DNA from: Alviniconcha marisindica | Lineage: Eukaryota; Mollusca; Gastropoda; Provannidae | Assembly (NCBI GenBank): GCA_018857735.1 | Contig: JABMCL010001879.1 | Coordinates: forward strand, 316,001-380,000 | Length of the DNA stretch: 64,000 nucleotides | Direction of reading: 5' to 3' | Shown: positions 1-32,273 of the stretch, in pieces | Layout: the number at the start of each line of letters is the position of its first letter | Numbering within the stretch: position 1 is the first letter of the stretch | Position numbers and translations under genes: made by a program | The notes under the pieces: model-generated | Told to the model about the DNA's origin: nothing | Database searches by the model: none | What the model saw: the letters and a program-made list of their open reading frames with translations, nothing else

Positions 1-290
1 ATTTTCAAGCACAAACATCGCAACAAATATATCAGGTTTGTTCAGGTGCACGCAGGTGGTTTCAAGTTCATCCAGTATGAATGGTGCTTTTTTTTCAAGC
101 AGAACAGCGTAACAAACATCTGGACATACATGTATGTGCCTGAGCAGTTCAGATAGGTGTTCAGATACACACAGGTGGTTTTGGTCCCACACGAGTGGTG
201 TTTGTTTTTAAGCACCACACTAAAACATCTCACCATATGCACAAAACTTGTTCAGACTGGTGTTCAGATGCACGTAGCTGGTATTGACTC
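1..290. repeat. Diverged tandem repeat, period about 100-120 bp
   Basis: Phrases such as GTTCAGATRCACRYAGSTGG recur near positions 37, 156 and 258, each followed by related text containing a T-rich run and AGCA/CACCA words. I read this as two and a half degenerate units that probably continue to the left of the window. There is no believable coding frame on either strand. Confidence 0.45.
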
Positions 291-299
291 CTACTTACC

Positions 300-1340
300 C
301 CAGAAATGAGACTGGGTTAGATGGACATAGCACAGCATGAATCAGGATTGTATAACAGGCACAGTACAGTACAACGCAGCACAAAGCAATGCAATACCTT
401 CTCCAACACCATACAAATGCGACACAATGTGTTCTTTTTAGGGAATAATTTCAGGATTGCCATAACAACATGTGCACCAAAGTTACATGATGTAAAGAGT
501 TTTTGTTTGTTTTTTATTCATTCACTTGAAAAGCTTTGTGGCATCATGTGTCTACAGTTGACAATATGCTTGCGATGTGAAAAGTGCAGTCAGTGGTGTC
601 TGAGCAGCGCCATAGTGGACAGGACAAACTTTGACAGGAACAACATTGTGAGTGGTGTCATTTTAAATCTACCAGAGCGTATCCAAATAGTTTTACTATG
701 GGACTGAATCATATTATATAATATGCGTGCATGTGCTTGTCAAAGATGATGTATAGTTAATGTATTTTTTTTGTATGAAAGAAGACCACCTTCGACTTTT
801 TGAAGATTTTGTTATGTTGGGGGGGGGGGGGGGAGTAGAAGATGCCCTCTTGATGGTTTATTATAATGGATGTGTTTGTGTTCTTGACCTTATTTGTTTA
901 ATTTCATGAGGGCAGTTTTGTTACTAATACATATCTGCAAGGGTTGAATGGCAGAATGGATTTTTGATCATGTGTGCAATTATGATCAATATTAATATTT
1001 TATGTACTTGAATTAAATGCTGTCAGTGATTGTCAAATTGTAATAGGATTTCAGTGCAATCATCCGCTCTGTGTGTATGTGTGTGTGTGTGTACATGTGT
1101 GTGTGTGTGTGGGGGGGGAGGGGGGGTGTAGCTGATCCCATGTTGTGTCTGGCGCCCTGTATCCTTGGCGTCATGATCTAGGCCGGCATGTATGGCACAA
1201 GTGTCGATTATGTCACAAGCCAGCCCTTTTTCTTTTCTTTTTACTAGTGGTAAATCTGTGCAGCAACCCTAAAGCACTCAATTTCGAAGCCAACAACAAC
1301 AACAAAAAAGGTCTTCTTTCCACAGATAATGATACGACCA
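300..1340. other. Gene-free stretch, low-complexity runs
   Basis: Nothing coding could be supported. The open frame at 321-707 has no recognisable composition or domain. The stretch contains a 15-base G run at 819-833, a short GT repeat at 1075-1110 and a G-rich tract at 1111-1126. Confidence 0.5.
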
Positions 1341-1349
1341 CAGCCACGT

Positions 1350-1812
1350 TCGTGGGGTATCCCACAGTCTCGGTGTTCGTAGGGTAGCCCACCACCACGG
1401 TGTTCGTATGGTATCCCACGACCACGGTGTTCGCCGTTAGGGTAACCCACGGCCACAGTGTTCGTAGGGTATCCCAAGCCCCGGTGTTCGCCGTTAGGGT
1501 AACCCACTGCCCCGGTGTTCGCCGTTAGGGTATCCCACAGCCACGGTGTTTGTAGGGTATCCCACGGCCCTGGGTTCGCCGTTAGGGTATCTCACAGCCA
1601 CGGTGTTGGTAGGGTATCCCACAGTCACGATGTTCGTAGGGTAGCCCACGGTCACGGTGTTCGTAGGGTATTCCACGACCACGGTGTTGGCCGTTAGGGT
1701 AACCCACGGCCACAGTGTTCGTAGAGTATCTTACGGCCACGGTGTTCGCCGTTAGGGTAACCCACGGCCACAGTGTTCGTAGGGTAACCCACGGCCACGG
1801 TGTTACGGTAGG
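1350..1812. repeat. Minisatellite of interleaved 27- and 30-bp units containing TTAGGGTAACCC
   Basis: About 16 head-to-tail units are visible. Two unit types are interspersed: a roughly 27-bp type built on CGGTGTTCGTAGGGTATCCC and a roughly 30-bp type containing TTCGCCGTTAGGGTAACCC. They share the core GGTGTTCG...AGGGTA(T/A)CCCACGGCCAC. Both lengths are multiples of three, which explains overlapping long open frames on both strands here; these are not genes. Six or so copies carry TTAGGG directly followed by TAACCC. Confidence 0.9.
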
Positions 1813-1984
1813 GCCGTGAGCTGTTGTGTTACAGGGCCGCAGTGACAGTAATGACACTGAGGCTTGTCGAGCTGTTCCACTATAAGAGGAAACTAGACTA
1901 CATGAACCTGTTGCATAAGCGGAAACTAGACTACATGAACAGAAACACAAGAGATGTGAATCAGTTACTGCCAGAGAATAACGG

Positions 1985-2093
1985 AAATTCAAATCAATCA
2001 ATCAGTCAATATTTTATTTTATGTCTGTTCACATCGAGGTGATATTAGACACACACACACACACAAAAAAATATATATATATATAATTATTAT
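1985..2093. repeat. CA and TA microsatellite at the 3' end of a LINE fragment
   Basis: An (AC)n tract at about 2049-2065, an A run and (TA)n at 2069-2083 abut the 3' side of the minus-strand retroelement fragment that follows. Simple-sequence tails of this kind are common at LINE 3' ends. Confidence 0.5.
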
Positions 2094-2876
2094 TTATACT
2101 AATTTTCCCACAGGACTATGAATAATCGTTTTGACAATATTAGTGATAACATCAGTATTACTATGATACAAAATATCTCTTACATTGTTGTAAGCATTTA
2201 AGTCATATCCATTTTTCTGAAATAACTCTGTAGTGATAGGACATTCAAGCAGTATGTGTTTAACAGGTAAGATATTTTTACATACGCATGTCACATTCTG
2301 TGAATATTTAGTGTTCCATAAATTTAAACGTAATTTGTATATTACTCTTGCTAAATATCTAGAACAAGAAGGTATCGCAGATTTACTTTTTTCAATTTGT
2401 TTATATACAGTCTTCTTAAGTAGTGAATTAATCTCATGAGATGAGAGTAGTAGGTTATTGGATGATATTTTAGACATGTTTTTCATTGCACCTTGTTTAG
2501 CTAATTTGTCTGGTATTTCGTTCCAATACAGACCACAATGAGACGGTACCCAACAAAACTCAATCCCAATACCCTTGTACATGATACATGTATTAAATAC
2601 TTTACTTCATAAAATATATCCCCTCTCATTTTACAGTTCCAGTTTTTCAATGCACAGAGAACTGATTTTGAGTCAACACAGATCACAAAATTATATATTG
2701 CTAACTGAATACTGCATATGTAGTTTAATGCCATTAATATTGCATATAACTCAGCTGTAAATATGGAAAAACCCTTCCCTAAGTAAAAATATTTTTGCAC
2801 TTTTAAATCAGGAATAACGAATCCTGCTCCACTGTCTGAGTCCAGAACGGAACCATCAGTAAAAATCTTAATATGA
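2094..2876 (-). pseudogene. Truncated non-LTR retrotransposon, RNase H domain and C-terminus
   Basis: Reading the minus strand from 2876 down gives an RNase H-like domain: TDGS (first acidic residue), then AELYAI (Glu) and CVDSKS (second Asp), followed after a frameshift near 2575 by WVPSHCG and a degenerate NEIPDKLAKQG. The usual motif is G-N-E-x-A-D, so the last Asp position looks altered or shifted. A Cys/His-containing tail (CVCKN...H.LLECP) typical of LINE ORF2 C-termini ends at the stop near 2094. Tad/I/Jockey-group LINEs carry an RNase H downstream of the reverse transcriptase. No reverse transcriptase is present: the element stops at the AT-rich block at 2880. It is a dead 5'-truncated copy. 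Confidence 0.75.
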
Positions 2877-2879
2877 ACA

Positions 2880-2938
2880 TTATATTATAATAAATATAAT
2901 ATATATTATATTTATATTATTATAAATATTATAATAAA
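2880..2938. repeat. AT-only near-palindrome
   Basis: About 58 bases of only A and T, arranged as near-mirror blocks of ATTATAATAAATATAATATA and its complement. It could extrude as a hairpin. It marks the 5' truncation point of the LINE fragment. Confidence 0.6.
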
Positions 2939-2939
2939 C

Positions 2940-3600
2940 GGAAATTCATTTAAAGCGCAAGAGAAACAAACGAAACCGAGTAGACAGTCCGAAGACTGAG
3001 GTGGGATGGCGTGAAGACGATCTAGACAGAGAAATGTGTTTGTGGCTGTGCATGTGTCTGTGATGAGTGTGTCAAATTGTTAATGCATATCTATGTGGCA
3101 CATAAACTGAACTACACGAAGAGTAACCAAACTCACAAGAACATTTTGTTTTTGTTATTTTAGTACACGGAAGAGACATACGCTCGTGAGCAACCGGCAG
3201 TGTATTTAGGCTATACATATTTCAGTGTTTTCAGCAAAGTCTGTGCTCGTGATAATGGCAGTGACTGAGTTGTGCATGTAGGCTATATCATGTGAAGCCT
3301 AACGAATAAACAAGCTAAAACGCAGTGGTTGAAACTTAGCCTATAGGTTATTGCTACTGAGATGTCGTAAACACTTAAATTTAATACTGAATCGGTTTAT
3401 CCTCAGAGGGAAAGGTCGAGTTTCTGCCCTCTTTGCACTTGTCAGCGTGTGTGTGCACGCAGCCTTCGTAACTTGACCAGTGCGGTCGGAATGTGCGACG
3501 CGCCGCCGCGTGTGCGCGCGTGTCATTGTACTATGTGTCAGTGTGAACCCGCTTACGCCAGTGTGCGAGGGGTAAGTCAGTGATGACAGGGAAGTTCATT
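2940..3600. other. Gene-free stretch
   Basis: No coding region supported. A weak imperfect duplication around GCTCGTGA...GGCAGTG...TAGGCTATA occurs at about 3181-3215 and 3242-3290. There is some CpG enrichment at 3480-3525. Confidence 0.4.
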
Positions 3601-3623
3601 GTGGCGGCATGATGACTGAGACT

Positions 3624-3628
<5 letters not shown>

Positions 3629-3699
<71 letters not shown>

Positions 3700-3735
3700 T
3701 CCCCCCCCCCCCCCCCCCCCTCTCTCTCTTTCTCT
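3629..3735. repeat. (CT)n microsatellite joined to a 20-base C run
   Basis: About 68 bp of CT dinucleotides (3629-3696), a short TTCTT spacer, a C run at 3701-3720 and more CT. On the minus strand this gives a spurious Arg-Glu repeat ORF. Confidence 0.95.
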
Positions 3736-3897
3736 GCAAAGTTCATAATTCAATCACACTGTCATTGTCAGCACATTGTCGTTAGTTTGTTGGCTTTCTT
3801 GCTCATAGGCACAATTACAGCATGTACTGTGAGGTGGTAGGTCATCCACCCGCACCCCTTCATGAGGGGCAATGGCCTAAATTTGATGTCGTATCCG

Positions 3898-3899
<2 letters not shown>

Positions 3900-3969
<70 letters not shown>
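3900..3969. repeat. (TC)n microsatellite
   Basis: An almost perfect 70-bp TC repeat, the second such tract within 300 bp. The minus-strand ORF running through it is low-complexity only. Confidence 0.95.
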
Positions 3970-3973
<4 letters not shown>

Positions 3974-4336
3974 AGCTGTGGGCTAATATTTATGTGGCCC
4001 AGCCAGTCCCTACTGAAACTCGTCATCCTGACTTCACTACATATAGCTGCATAGACCCTAATGGTACAGAAATATAGCCTATACCGGTATTCCAATGGCA
4101 TACCGGACAGACATTTTGTCCAAGCGCTTTTACGCCGCCGGAAGCAGAGCAGTCCGGCAGCCGACATACTGACACTACTGCCAGCATCGTGAGCTTCGCG
4201 ACTCATGTCTCTCGTGGTCCGGCCGGTTACCCCCGGATTGACGTACTCCAGGCGATCACACTCACGCAAACACACCTCTGACACGCATGTATACACCGTC
4301 TCTAGCACTGAATTTGTGAAACGACACTCAATGAGC

Positions 4337-5035
4337 AAACTCCAAGCACTGGGTTTACATCCTTCCCGCAAAGAGGATGGGTGCCGGAAAGCGAGGCTTG
4401 GAGTTCGGAGGAAGGGTACTGGAAAGCGAGGCTTGGAATCATTGGAGGAAGGGTGCATGAAAGCGAGGCTTGGAGTTCACGGGGGAAGGGTGCCGGAAAG
4501 CGAGGCGTGGAGTTCACGGGGGAAGGGTGCCGGAAAGCGAGGCTTGGAGTTCATGGGGCGGGGAAGGGTGTCGGAAAGCGAGGCTTGGAGTTCACGGGGG
4601 AAGGGTGCCGCAAAGCGAGGCTTGAAGTTCATGGGGGAAGGGTGCCGGAAAGCGAGGATTGGAGTTGATGGGCAAGGGTGCCGGAAAGCGAGGTTTGGAG
4701 TTGGGGAAGGGTGCCGGAAAGCCGAGGCTTGGGGTTGGAGAAGGGTGCCGGAAAGCGAGGTTTGGAGTTGGGAAAGGGTGCCGGAAAGCGAGGCTTGGGT
4801 TGGGGAAGGTGCCGGAAAGCGAAGCTTGGAGTTCGGAGGAAGGGTGCCGGAAAGCGAGGCTTGGAGTTGGGGAAGGGTGCCGGAAAGCGAGGTTTGGAGT
4901 TCATGGGGGAATTGTGCCGGAAAGCGAGGTTTGGATTTGGGGGAAGGGTGCCGGAAAGCGAAGCTTGGAGTTGGGGGAAGGGTGTCGGAAAGCGAGGCTT
5001 GGAGTTCATGGGGGAAGGGTACCGAAAAACGAAGC
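4337..5035. repeat. Minisatellite with GCCGGAAAGCGAGGCTTGGAG core, about 20 units
   Basis: Units of about 26-37 bp repeat a GGGTGCCGGAAAGCGAGG core followed by CTTGGAGTT and a variable spacer (CATGGGGGAA, CGGAGGAA or GGGGAA). The leftmost piece, 4337-4367, is in the opposite orientation: its reverse complement reads GGAAGGATGTAAACCCAGTG followed by CTTGGAGTTT, the same motif seen singly at 6184-6215 and 6480-6512. Open frames of up to 334 codons exist here in several frames on both strands because most units are near multiples of three. I do not call them genes. Confidence 0.92.
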
Positions 5036-5252
5036 TACAAAATGACACTTAAACGACACTTTAAAAAAAAAAAAAAAAAAACATACACGCACACACTGAC
5101 AAAAAAACGGTACGCACGCACGCACGCACACACGATGTCTGAGACACTTGTGTTCGGTAACTCGGTGAAGAACACAAGCAGCCGGGTAGGCCTATCGCCG
5201 AGAAGCTAAAGTAATTTTTGTGTTTCCTTTCGTAGGAAATGTACTAACTTTG

Positions 5253-5372
5253 TTTTGTTTGTGTGTGCGTGCGTGCGTGCGTACGTGCGTGCGTTCGTGT
5301 GTGAGTGAGTGTGTGAGTGCATGCGTGCGAGAGAGTGTGTGTGTGCGTGCATGCGTGCGTCTGTGTGTGGCT
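5253..5372. repeat. GTGC/GTGT low-complexity tract
   Basis: Alternating GTGTGCGTGCGT words with interruptions. It gives a false Cys/Arg/Val-rich open frame on the plus strand. No other signal is visible. Confidence 0.85.
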
Positions 5373-5687
5373 GTTTTACTTCTCAGTCATGAAGTCAGAT
5401 TTGCGCTTGTGTCCGGGATGATCCTGACGGCCTGTCAGTGCATGACGACCGTACTTATTCACGGCAGCCGCATGCTGTAATTTAGTTCCTCTCAGTCTTT
5501 TCGGCGTGTATAGGACCACTGAGGCTCACAGGGAACTTTGTCGGTGCAACAGTGGAGTCTTTAAAGTTACTAGTGTAACTACCAGTCAAAAGATTAGTCT
5601 CTTTACGGTTTTCTTGTTTGCGACTTTAACTGCCTACCAAGAGCACAATTCCATTTTTGTATGCAAGCCAATTAGTTTTGCGGCCAC

Positions 5688-5955
5688 CCCTGTGGCCTAG
5701 CGGTAAGGCGTTAGGCTGGTAAGCAGAGGGACCTCGGCGGTTCGAATCCGCTTCAGCTCTCCTTTCTCTTCAAAGTTGTGGTCTGTGGACACTGTCTTGT
5801 GACTTTTTCCCTCACAAGTATAAAACATTAAAATGGCTTTCATCGCTGCCCACCTTAATGCAGAAGTCATTCTGGTGGTGACAGTGCAGCGATAGGTATA
5901 TAATCTCCCTCCCCCTCCCTCTTTCCCACCTCCATACTCCATCCCCCCGTCTTTA
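5688..5955 (+). mobile_element. tRNA-derived SINE (family 1), copy 1, 3'-truncated
   Basis: The head has tRNA-like promoter boxes: box A TGGCCTAGCGGTAAGGCG and box B GGTTCGAATCC about 40 bp further on. The body follows with GTTGTGGTCTGTGGACAC, AACATTAAAATGGCT, CATCGCTGCCCACCTTAATG and GGTGGTGACAGTG. It breaks off in a C-rich CCCTCCCCCTCCC segment. The shared 3' tail present in the copies at 8060-8361 and 54545-54853 is absent. It is not a functional tRNA gene, as no clean cloverleaf is visible. Confidence 0.85.
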
Positions 5956-6514
5956 TCTCCGCGCGGCTGTCCACCGACGCGGTCAGCGCCCTGCGAAAGG
6001 TTCGGGTACTTATCACACTCCGAGCATCGCTTTCCGGCACCCTCCTCCAAACTCTGCCAGATTTAGTTACGCCACTGAAGGGGTACTCTTTTATCTCTGC
6101 GCAGCTGTCCAGCGACGAAAAACTGCTCGTTAACTGACAGTTTTGTGGACCCTATGGCGTAACTAAATACAGCAGTGGTTGAAGGAAGGATGTCGTAAAC
6201 CAATGCTTGGAGTTTGGGTACTGATAAGACTGTGGAAGCACGCACGTAAGCATGAGGCGCATCCACCCCGGGTAAAAAAAAAAAGAGTTCCGTCTCGATT
6301 CAAACGATTTTGGTTTTATTTCAGCTGGATTAAGCAACATGGTCAGTTATAAAACAAACATCTGATAACATTTGAGTTGTTTGTAACAAACTTACTACTG
6401 TTTGAGCATCAACAAAAAACTGCTCGTTAGTTGACAGTTTTCTGGACCCTATGGCGTAACTAAATACGGCAGTGGTTGAAGGAAGGATGTCGTAAACCAG
6501 TGCTTGGAGTTTGG
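5950..6514. repeat. Duplicated repeat segments carrying single minisatellite units
   Basis: Segments at about 6119-6222 and 6417-6514 are near-identical (AACTGCTCGTTA...GACAGTTTTSTGGACC...TATGGCGTAACTAAATAC, then GAAGGAAGGATGTCGTAAAC and GTGCTTGGAGTTTGG). At 6015-6080 the same TGGCGTAACTAAAT-plus-unit combination lies on the minus strand, there with a GGTGCCGGAAAGCG core. A further short duplication, TTTATCTCYGCGCRGCTGTC, occurs at about 5954 and 6090. This is a mobile or duplicated repeat whose internal motif is the monomer of the 4.4-5.0 kb array. Confidence 0.7.
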
Positions 6515-6857
6515 TTATAACCGCGATAGCCATTGTGATGCGATTCCAAAGTTGTTTGTGAACCATCGTATATCCGGCACTTTTGCCTTTTGGTTGGTGT
6601 ATTAATATTACTACTTATTATTAATTTCAATGTCATGCCCATCTAGTAAACATTTAATATTCTTATTTAGTTGTGTATAAGAAAAGGCTGCATTTTGGTA
6701 TAAGGAAATGACTGTGTAGGATGTACGTCGCTGACTGCACTACAATTTTATTAGCGAGCATTAATTTGTGTGATGCGTATCGATGCCAGAGTTTGGACGC
6801 AGAAATCGCCATCTTTTGCCATCGCCAGCTAGAGAAGGCACCTTATTTGTGTCAGTG

Positions 6858-7740
<883 letters not shown>

Positions 7741-7742
7741 CA

Positions 7743-7817
<75 letters not shown>
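7743..7817. repeat. (TA)n microsatellite
   Basis: About 75 bp of TA with a single ATTATA interruption near the middle, so the tract is self-complementary. Confidence 0.95.
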
Positions 7818-7819
<2 letters not shown>

Positions 7820-8059
7820 TGTTCGGTAATTTCCATTCATCCCGGCCGCCTGTCTAAGGTAGTACATCCATAGGAGTGTTTGAACTTGAGGTGGATGTTG
7901 AATACTGACACTGATGCCAGTCTGGGATTACCATTCCACTTTCTGTAGCAAGCTCATTGAATCTGTGAGGATGATGGCATGTGTGTTCTGAGTCACCTCT
8001 TGAGGCAATCCAGTGGCGGAGGGCATGCGTGACTGCTTCCATCGCCATTGTTAAAGCTG

Positions 8060-8361
8060 GAGGCTGAGCGGTAAAGCGTTAGGCTGGTAAGCGGAAGGAC
8101 TTCGGTTCGACACCGCTTCGGCTCTCCTTTCTCTTCAGAAAGGTTGTGGTTTGTGGACACCGTCTTGTGACTTTGTCCATCACTTCCTACTGAAACATTA
8201 AAATGGCTCTCATCGCTGCCCATCTTAATGCAGGAATCATTCTGGTGGTGACAGTGTAGCGATAGGTATATATCTCCCTCTTCCTCATCCCCCCCCCCCC
8301 CCCCCCCCCCCCCCCGTCCCTAATAAGCCTCATGGTTTCTGTGGACGTTAAGCACCATGTT
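8060..8361 (+). mobile_element. tRNA-derived SINE (family 1), copy 2, full length
   Basis: The order is tRNA-like head (GGCTGAGCGGTAAAGCG, then GGTTCGACACC), a central body matching the copy at 5688 almost base for base, a 27-base C run at 8289-8315, and a tail CCCTAATAAGCC...GGTTTCTGTGGACG, AAGCACCATGTT. The copy at 54545-54853 has the same order on the minus strand, which defines a full unit of about 300 bp. Confidence 0.88.
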
Positions 8362-9100
8362 TAAGGCTGCACTGTCTTCATGGATCGCGGTCGCACCTTG
8401 CTTGACAGCGAAGCCCCACGGCCCTCCCTGACTGTTCCTTGGTCAGTGACTGAGCCATAAGTGTACGCTATGAGATCTTGCGTTTTTTTGTTTTCTTGAA
8501 TGAAGAGTTTGATCTTTGACTCGATTTTTGTTTTTGTCGTTTTTCTTGCCTGCCGGCCATTCTTTACAGTGCCCGGCTTTTCCAAGTTTTCTCAGTTGCA
8601 GAAACATGATGTCTCACAGCGAGACGCCGGCATCAGTTTGGGTACGTTTCCTACTCCTCGGTTGGCTTGAGGTTTGACCCATTCAAGTCTGCATCACTCT
8701 GGCCTTTGTGTCTTTCACGGCTAACTTCATGGCGAGAGTGGGTTGTGGAGATTTTTTGCCGACTCCTCAGTCGATGAGCTCTGGCACAACCGGCAACCGG
8801 CAACCGGCAACCGGCGCGCAATGTACGCCTAAAGCTGAGTCATTCACCGCCAAAGACTCGATCGGCATAGGCTAACTGCAGACAAAACCGTGTTAATGTG
8901 ACACTGATTAGCCATCAAATCCGGGCGCAAGGAAGGCTAACCATGACTGAATCACCGCCAGTAGTCCGCAGGGCGGTCGTAATGACACGTATGACTGAAG
9001 GAGCACACGCGGCGGCGGATTGGCCGGAAAAACTGACAGTGGAAGGACAGCCGGCTCTAAGGCATTGAGAGAAATTACGTTTTTTCTGACTGGCTGAAGT
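8362..9100. other. Gene-free stretch
   Basis: No coding region supported. A short tandem of ACCGGCA (about four copies) sits at 8789-8815. GC content is slightly raised. Confidence 0.4.
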
Positions 9101-9101
9101 G

Positions 9102-9265
9102 ATACTTAATGTCCTCAGATGTCAGTTGACTATGATATTAGGGACAAGTTGTGACCAATGCCGAAGCACGGTTCAATAATTCTTTACGTCCACGGAATCC
9201 AGAAGGCTCGTTAGACGGACAGCCCAGGACGGCCACCTCGACTCTCACACAGCTCCTGAACTATG
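9102..9265 (-). mobile_element. Short interspersed repeat (family 2), copy 1
   Basis: About 164 bp matching 46856-47029 (same orientation) and 39305-39462 (opposite). Shared words include TTAATGTCCTCAGATGTCAG, GGGACAAGTTGTGACCAATG, GGACGGCCACCTCGACTC and ACACAGCTCCTGAACTATG. Its middle, read on the minus strand, contains the same sequence as the tail of SINE family 1 (GAGCC...GGTTTC.GTGGACGTAAA). Strand is assigned from that shared module. No tRNA-like head is visible. Confidence 0.8.
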
Positions 9266-10240
9266 AACGTTTTTTCCTGTACGGATACCGCTAAATAGTA
9301 CACCCCGCGCTTGTCAGTTCAGACTAAATGATTGCTGAACTTCCGACAGTGACGAAGTTACTACTCGGCACCAGCGAAAACCCAGCGTGGCTCAAGTCTC
9401 GGTTGTTTTTACGGCAGAACCTGAGGCTGGAGCTCAGTGTGTGAAAGTCGAGGAGTGACGCCGTCCCGCTGGGCTCCCCGGCGGCGTCCCTATGACATGA
9501 TAAACCTACGCGGTTTCTCAGTGTGGACGTAAATGCAACACTTCACAACCGTACAGTCGCGGTCCCCCCCCCCCCCCCCCCCCTGATTTTACTATATTTT
9601 TAATATGTCCGTGGCTTGGCTATTAACTGACTTTTACTAGGCCTAGTCAGTGTTCCGGGCTTAGCCTGCTATCAGTCGAATCAGTCATGTAGTACTGAAT
9701 TTCATGCAACTTACTTTGTCTACACTCTCTCCGACGGTGTGCCTCACTGAGTCTGGCACCGAGTTATCGGCGTGGGTCTAAACCGGGCAACGGTTGTCAA
9801 ACACTGTCGGTCCCAGCTCAGACTGAAGAGCCGCGGAACATCCGGCAGTCCTACTGACGCTCAATGATGGCGTTCCGGTCGATCCGGCGGCTGTGACCGC
9901 TGCCGATGAACCTATACTGACTGATTTGGCTGTGACTGCGCGAACCCGGGCTGCGGCAGTGAAGAGCGCATATGTGATTTACCGAGTGGTAATCCTGTAC
10001 TCGACTGGCCCGCGTGTGTTTGATTCTCTGTGTCAAGTTAGTGCTCACGCGTTTTGTTTTTCTGTCCCTCCCTTGTTTGAACATGTTTTTTTGCTCCCGA
10101 ATAAACCTAAATGTGTCGTCTGCTACGGATCACATGCCGATCGAAACAGTTTTGATACAAGAATAACAAGTACACATAGCCACAGAAATATATGTCAAGA
10201 CTGACAACTGGGGATTTAAACCCAACAGTTCTGGGTTCTT
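9266..10240. other. Gene-free stretch with a C run and possible poly(A) signal
   Basis: Holds a 20-base C run (9564-9583) and moderately GC-rich sequence. An AATAAA at about 10101 followed by GTGTCGTCTG resembles a polyadenylation site, but the preceding plus-strand open frame (9893-10204) has no recognisable domain. It might be the end of an unrecognised transcript or a retroelement. Confidence 0.3.
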
Positions 10241-10289
10241 TTTTATAAACGCCTTGCAAAATATGACCAAATGTGATTTATGAAATGAG

Positions 10290-10373
10290 CTTGTCGCTGT
10301 CTTGGCTGTCGGCGGTAAGGGAGGTAATAAAGAGGAAGTTGAGTGTTGTGCAGCCTCGTTGCGGCCTTCGCGG
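10290..10373 (+). promoter_or_regulatory. Probable noncoding first exon and promoter region of CK2 alpha
   Basis: The CpG-containing block CTCGTTGCGGCCTTCGCGG is followed by a good donor, CGG|GTGAGC at 10373/10374, and by GCCATCTTGTG, a YY1-like motif. The next clear acceptor is TTGTATTTGCAG at 10716, which opens the exon carrying the CK2 start codon. Noncoding first exons are usual for CK2 alpha genes. The transcription start cannot be placed from sequence alone. Confidence 0.4.
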
Positions 10374-10693
10374 GTGAGCGACGGTCGCCATCTTGTGCTA
10401 GTTCTGCATTTGCCAGAAATGTAGTGATATTGTCTGGAAATAATTTTGTAGTAACTGTAGAGTATGAAACGAAATACAGACCCAGCGGGCACAAATGTAA
10501 CACAAAGAGTGACACTGAAGTGTACTGAGAGTGCCCTTCGCCAGAAATCGGGGTTGTAGTCGCAGGTGCGTATGCCGTAACACGCTCTCGCCTTCTCATT
10601 TTCTTGTCGGCGAAAAGGAATGTCATTGTTTTACTTGACTTTGGCCAGGAAAAGTTGTTTTAAAAATGGTGGTGGTTAAGTTATGCTTTTTAA

Positions 10694-32273
<21,580 letters not shown>

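Noticed and set aside
3531..4458. Minus-strand frames with Arg-Glu repeats
   Set aside because: They read through (CT)n microsatellites.
4205..5209. 334-codon plus-strand open frame, and long minus-strand frames, over the GCCGGAAAGCGAGG array
   Set aside because: Open frames exist in several frames on both strands because units are near multiples of three; protein is a pure repeat with no independent support.
5700..5760. Functional tRNA gene
   Set aside because: Box A and B motifs are present, but the sequence continues into a conserved SINE body shared with two other copies and lacks a clean acceptor stem.
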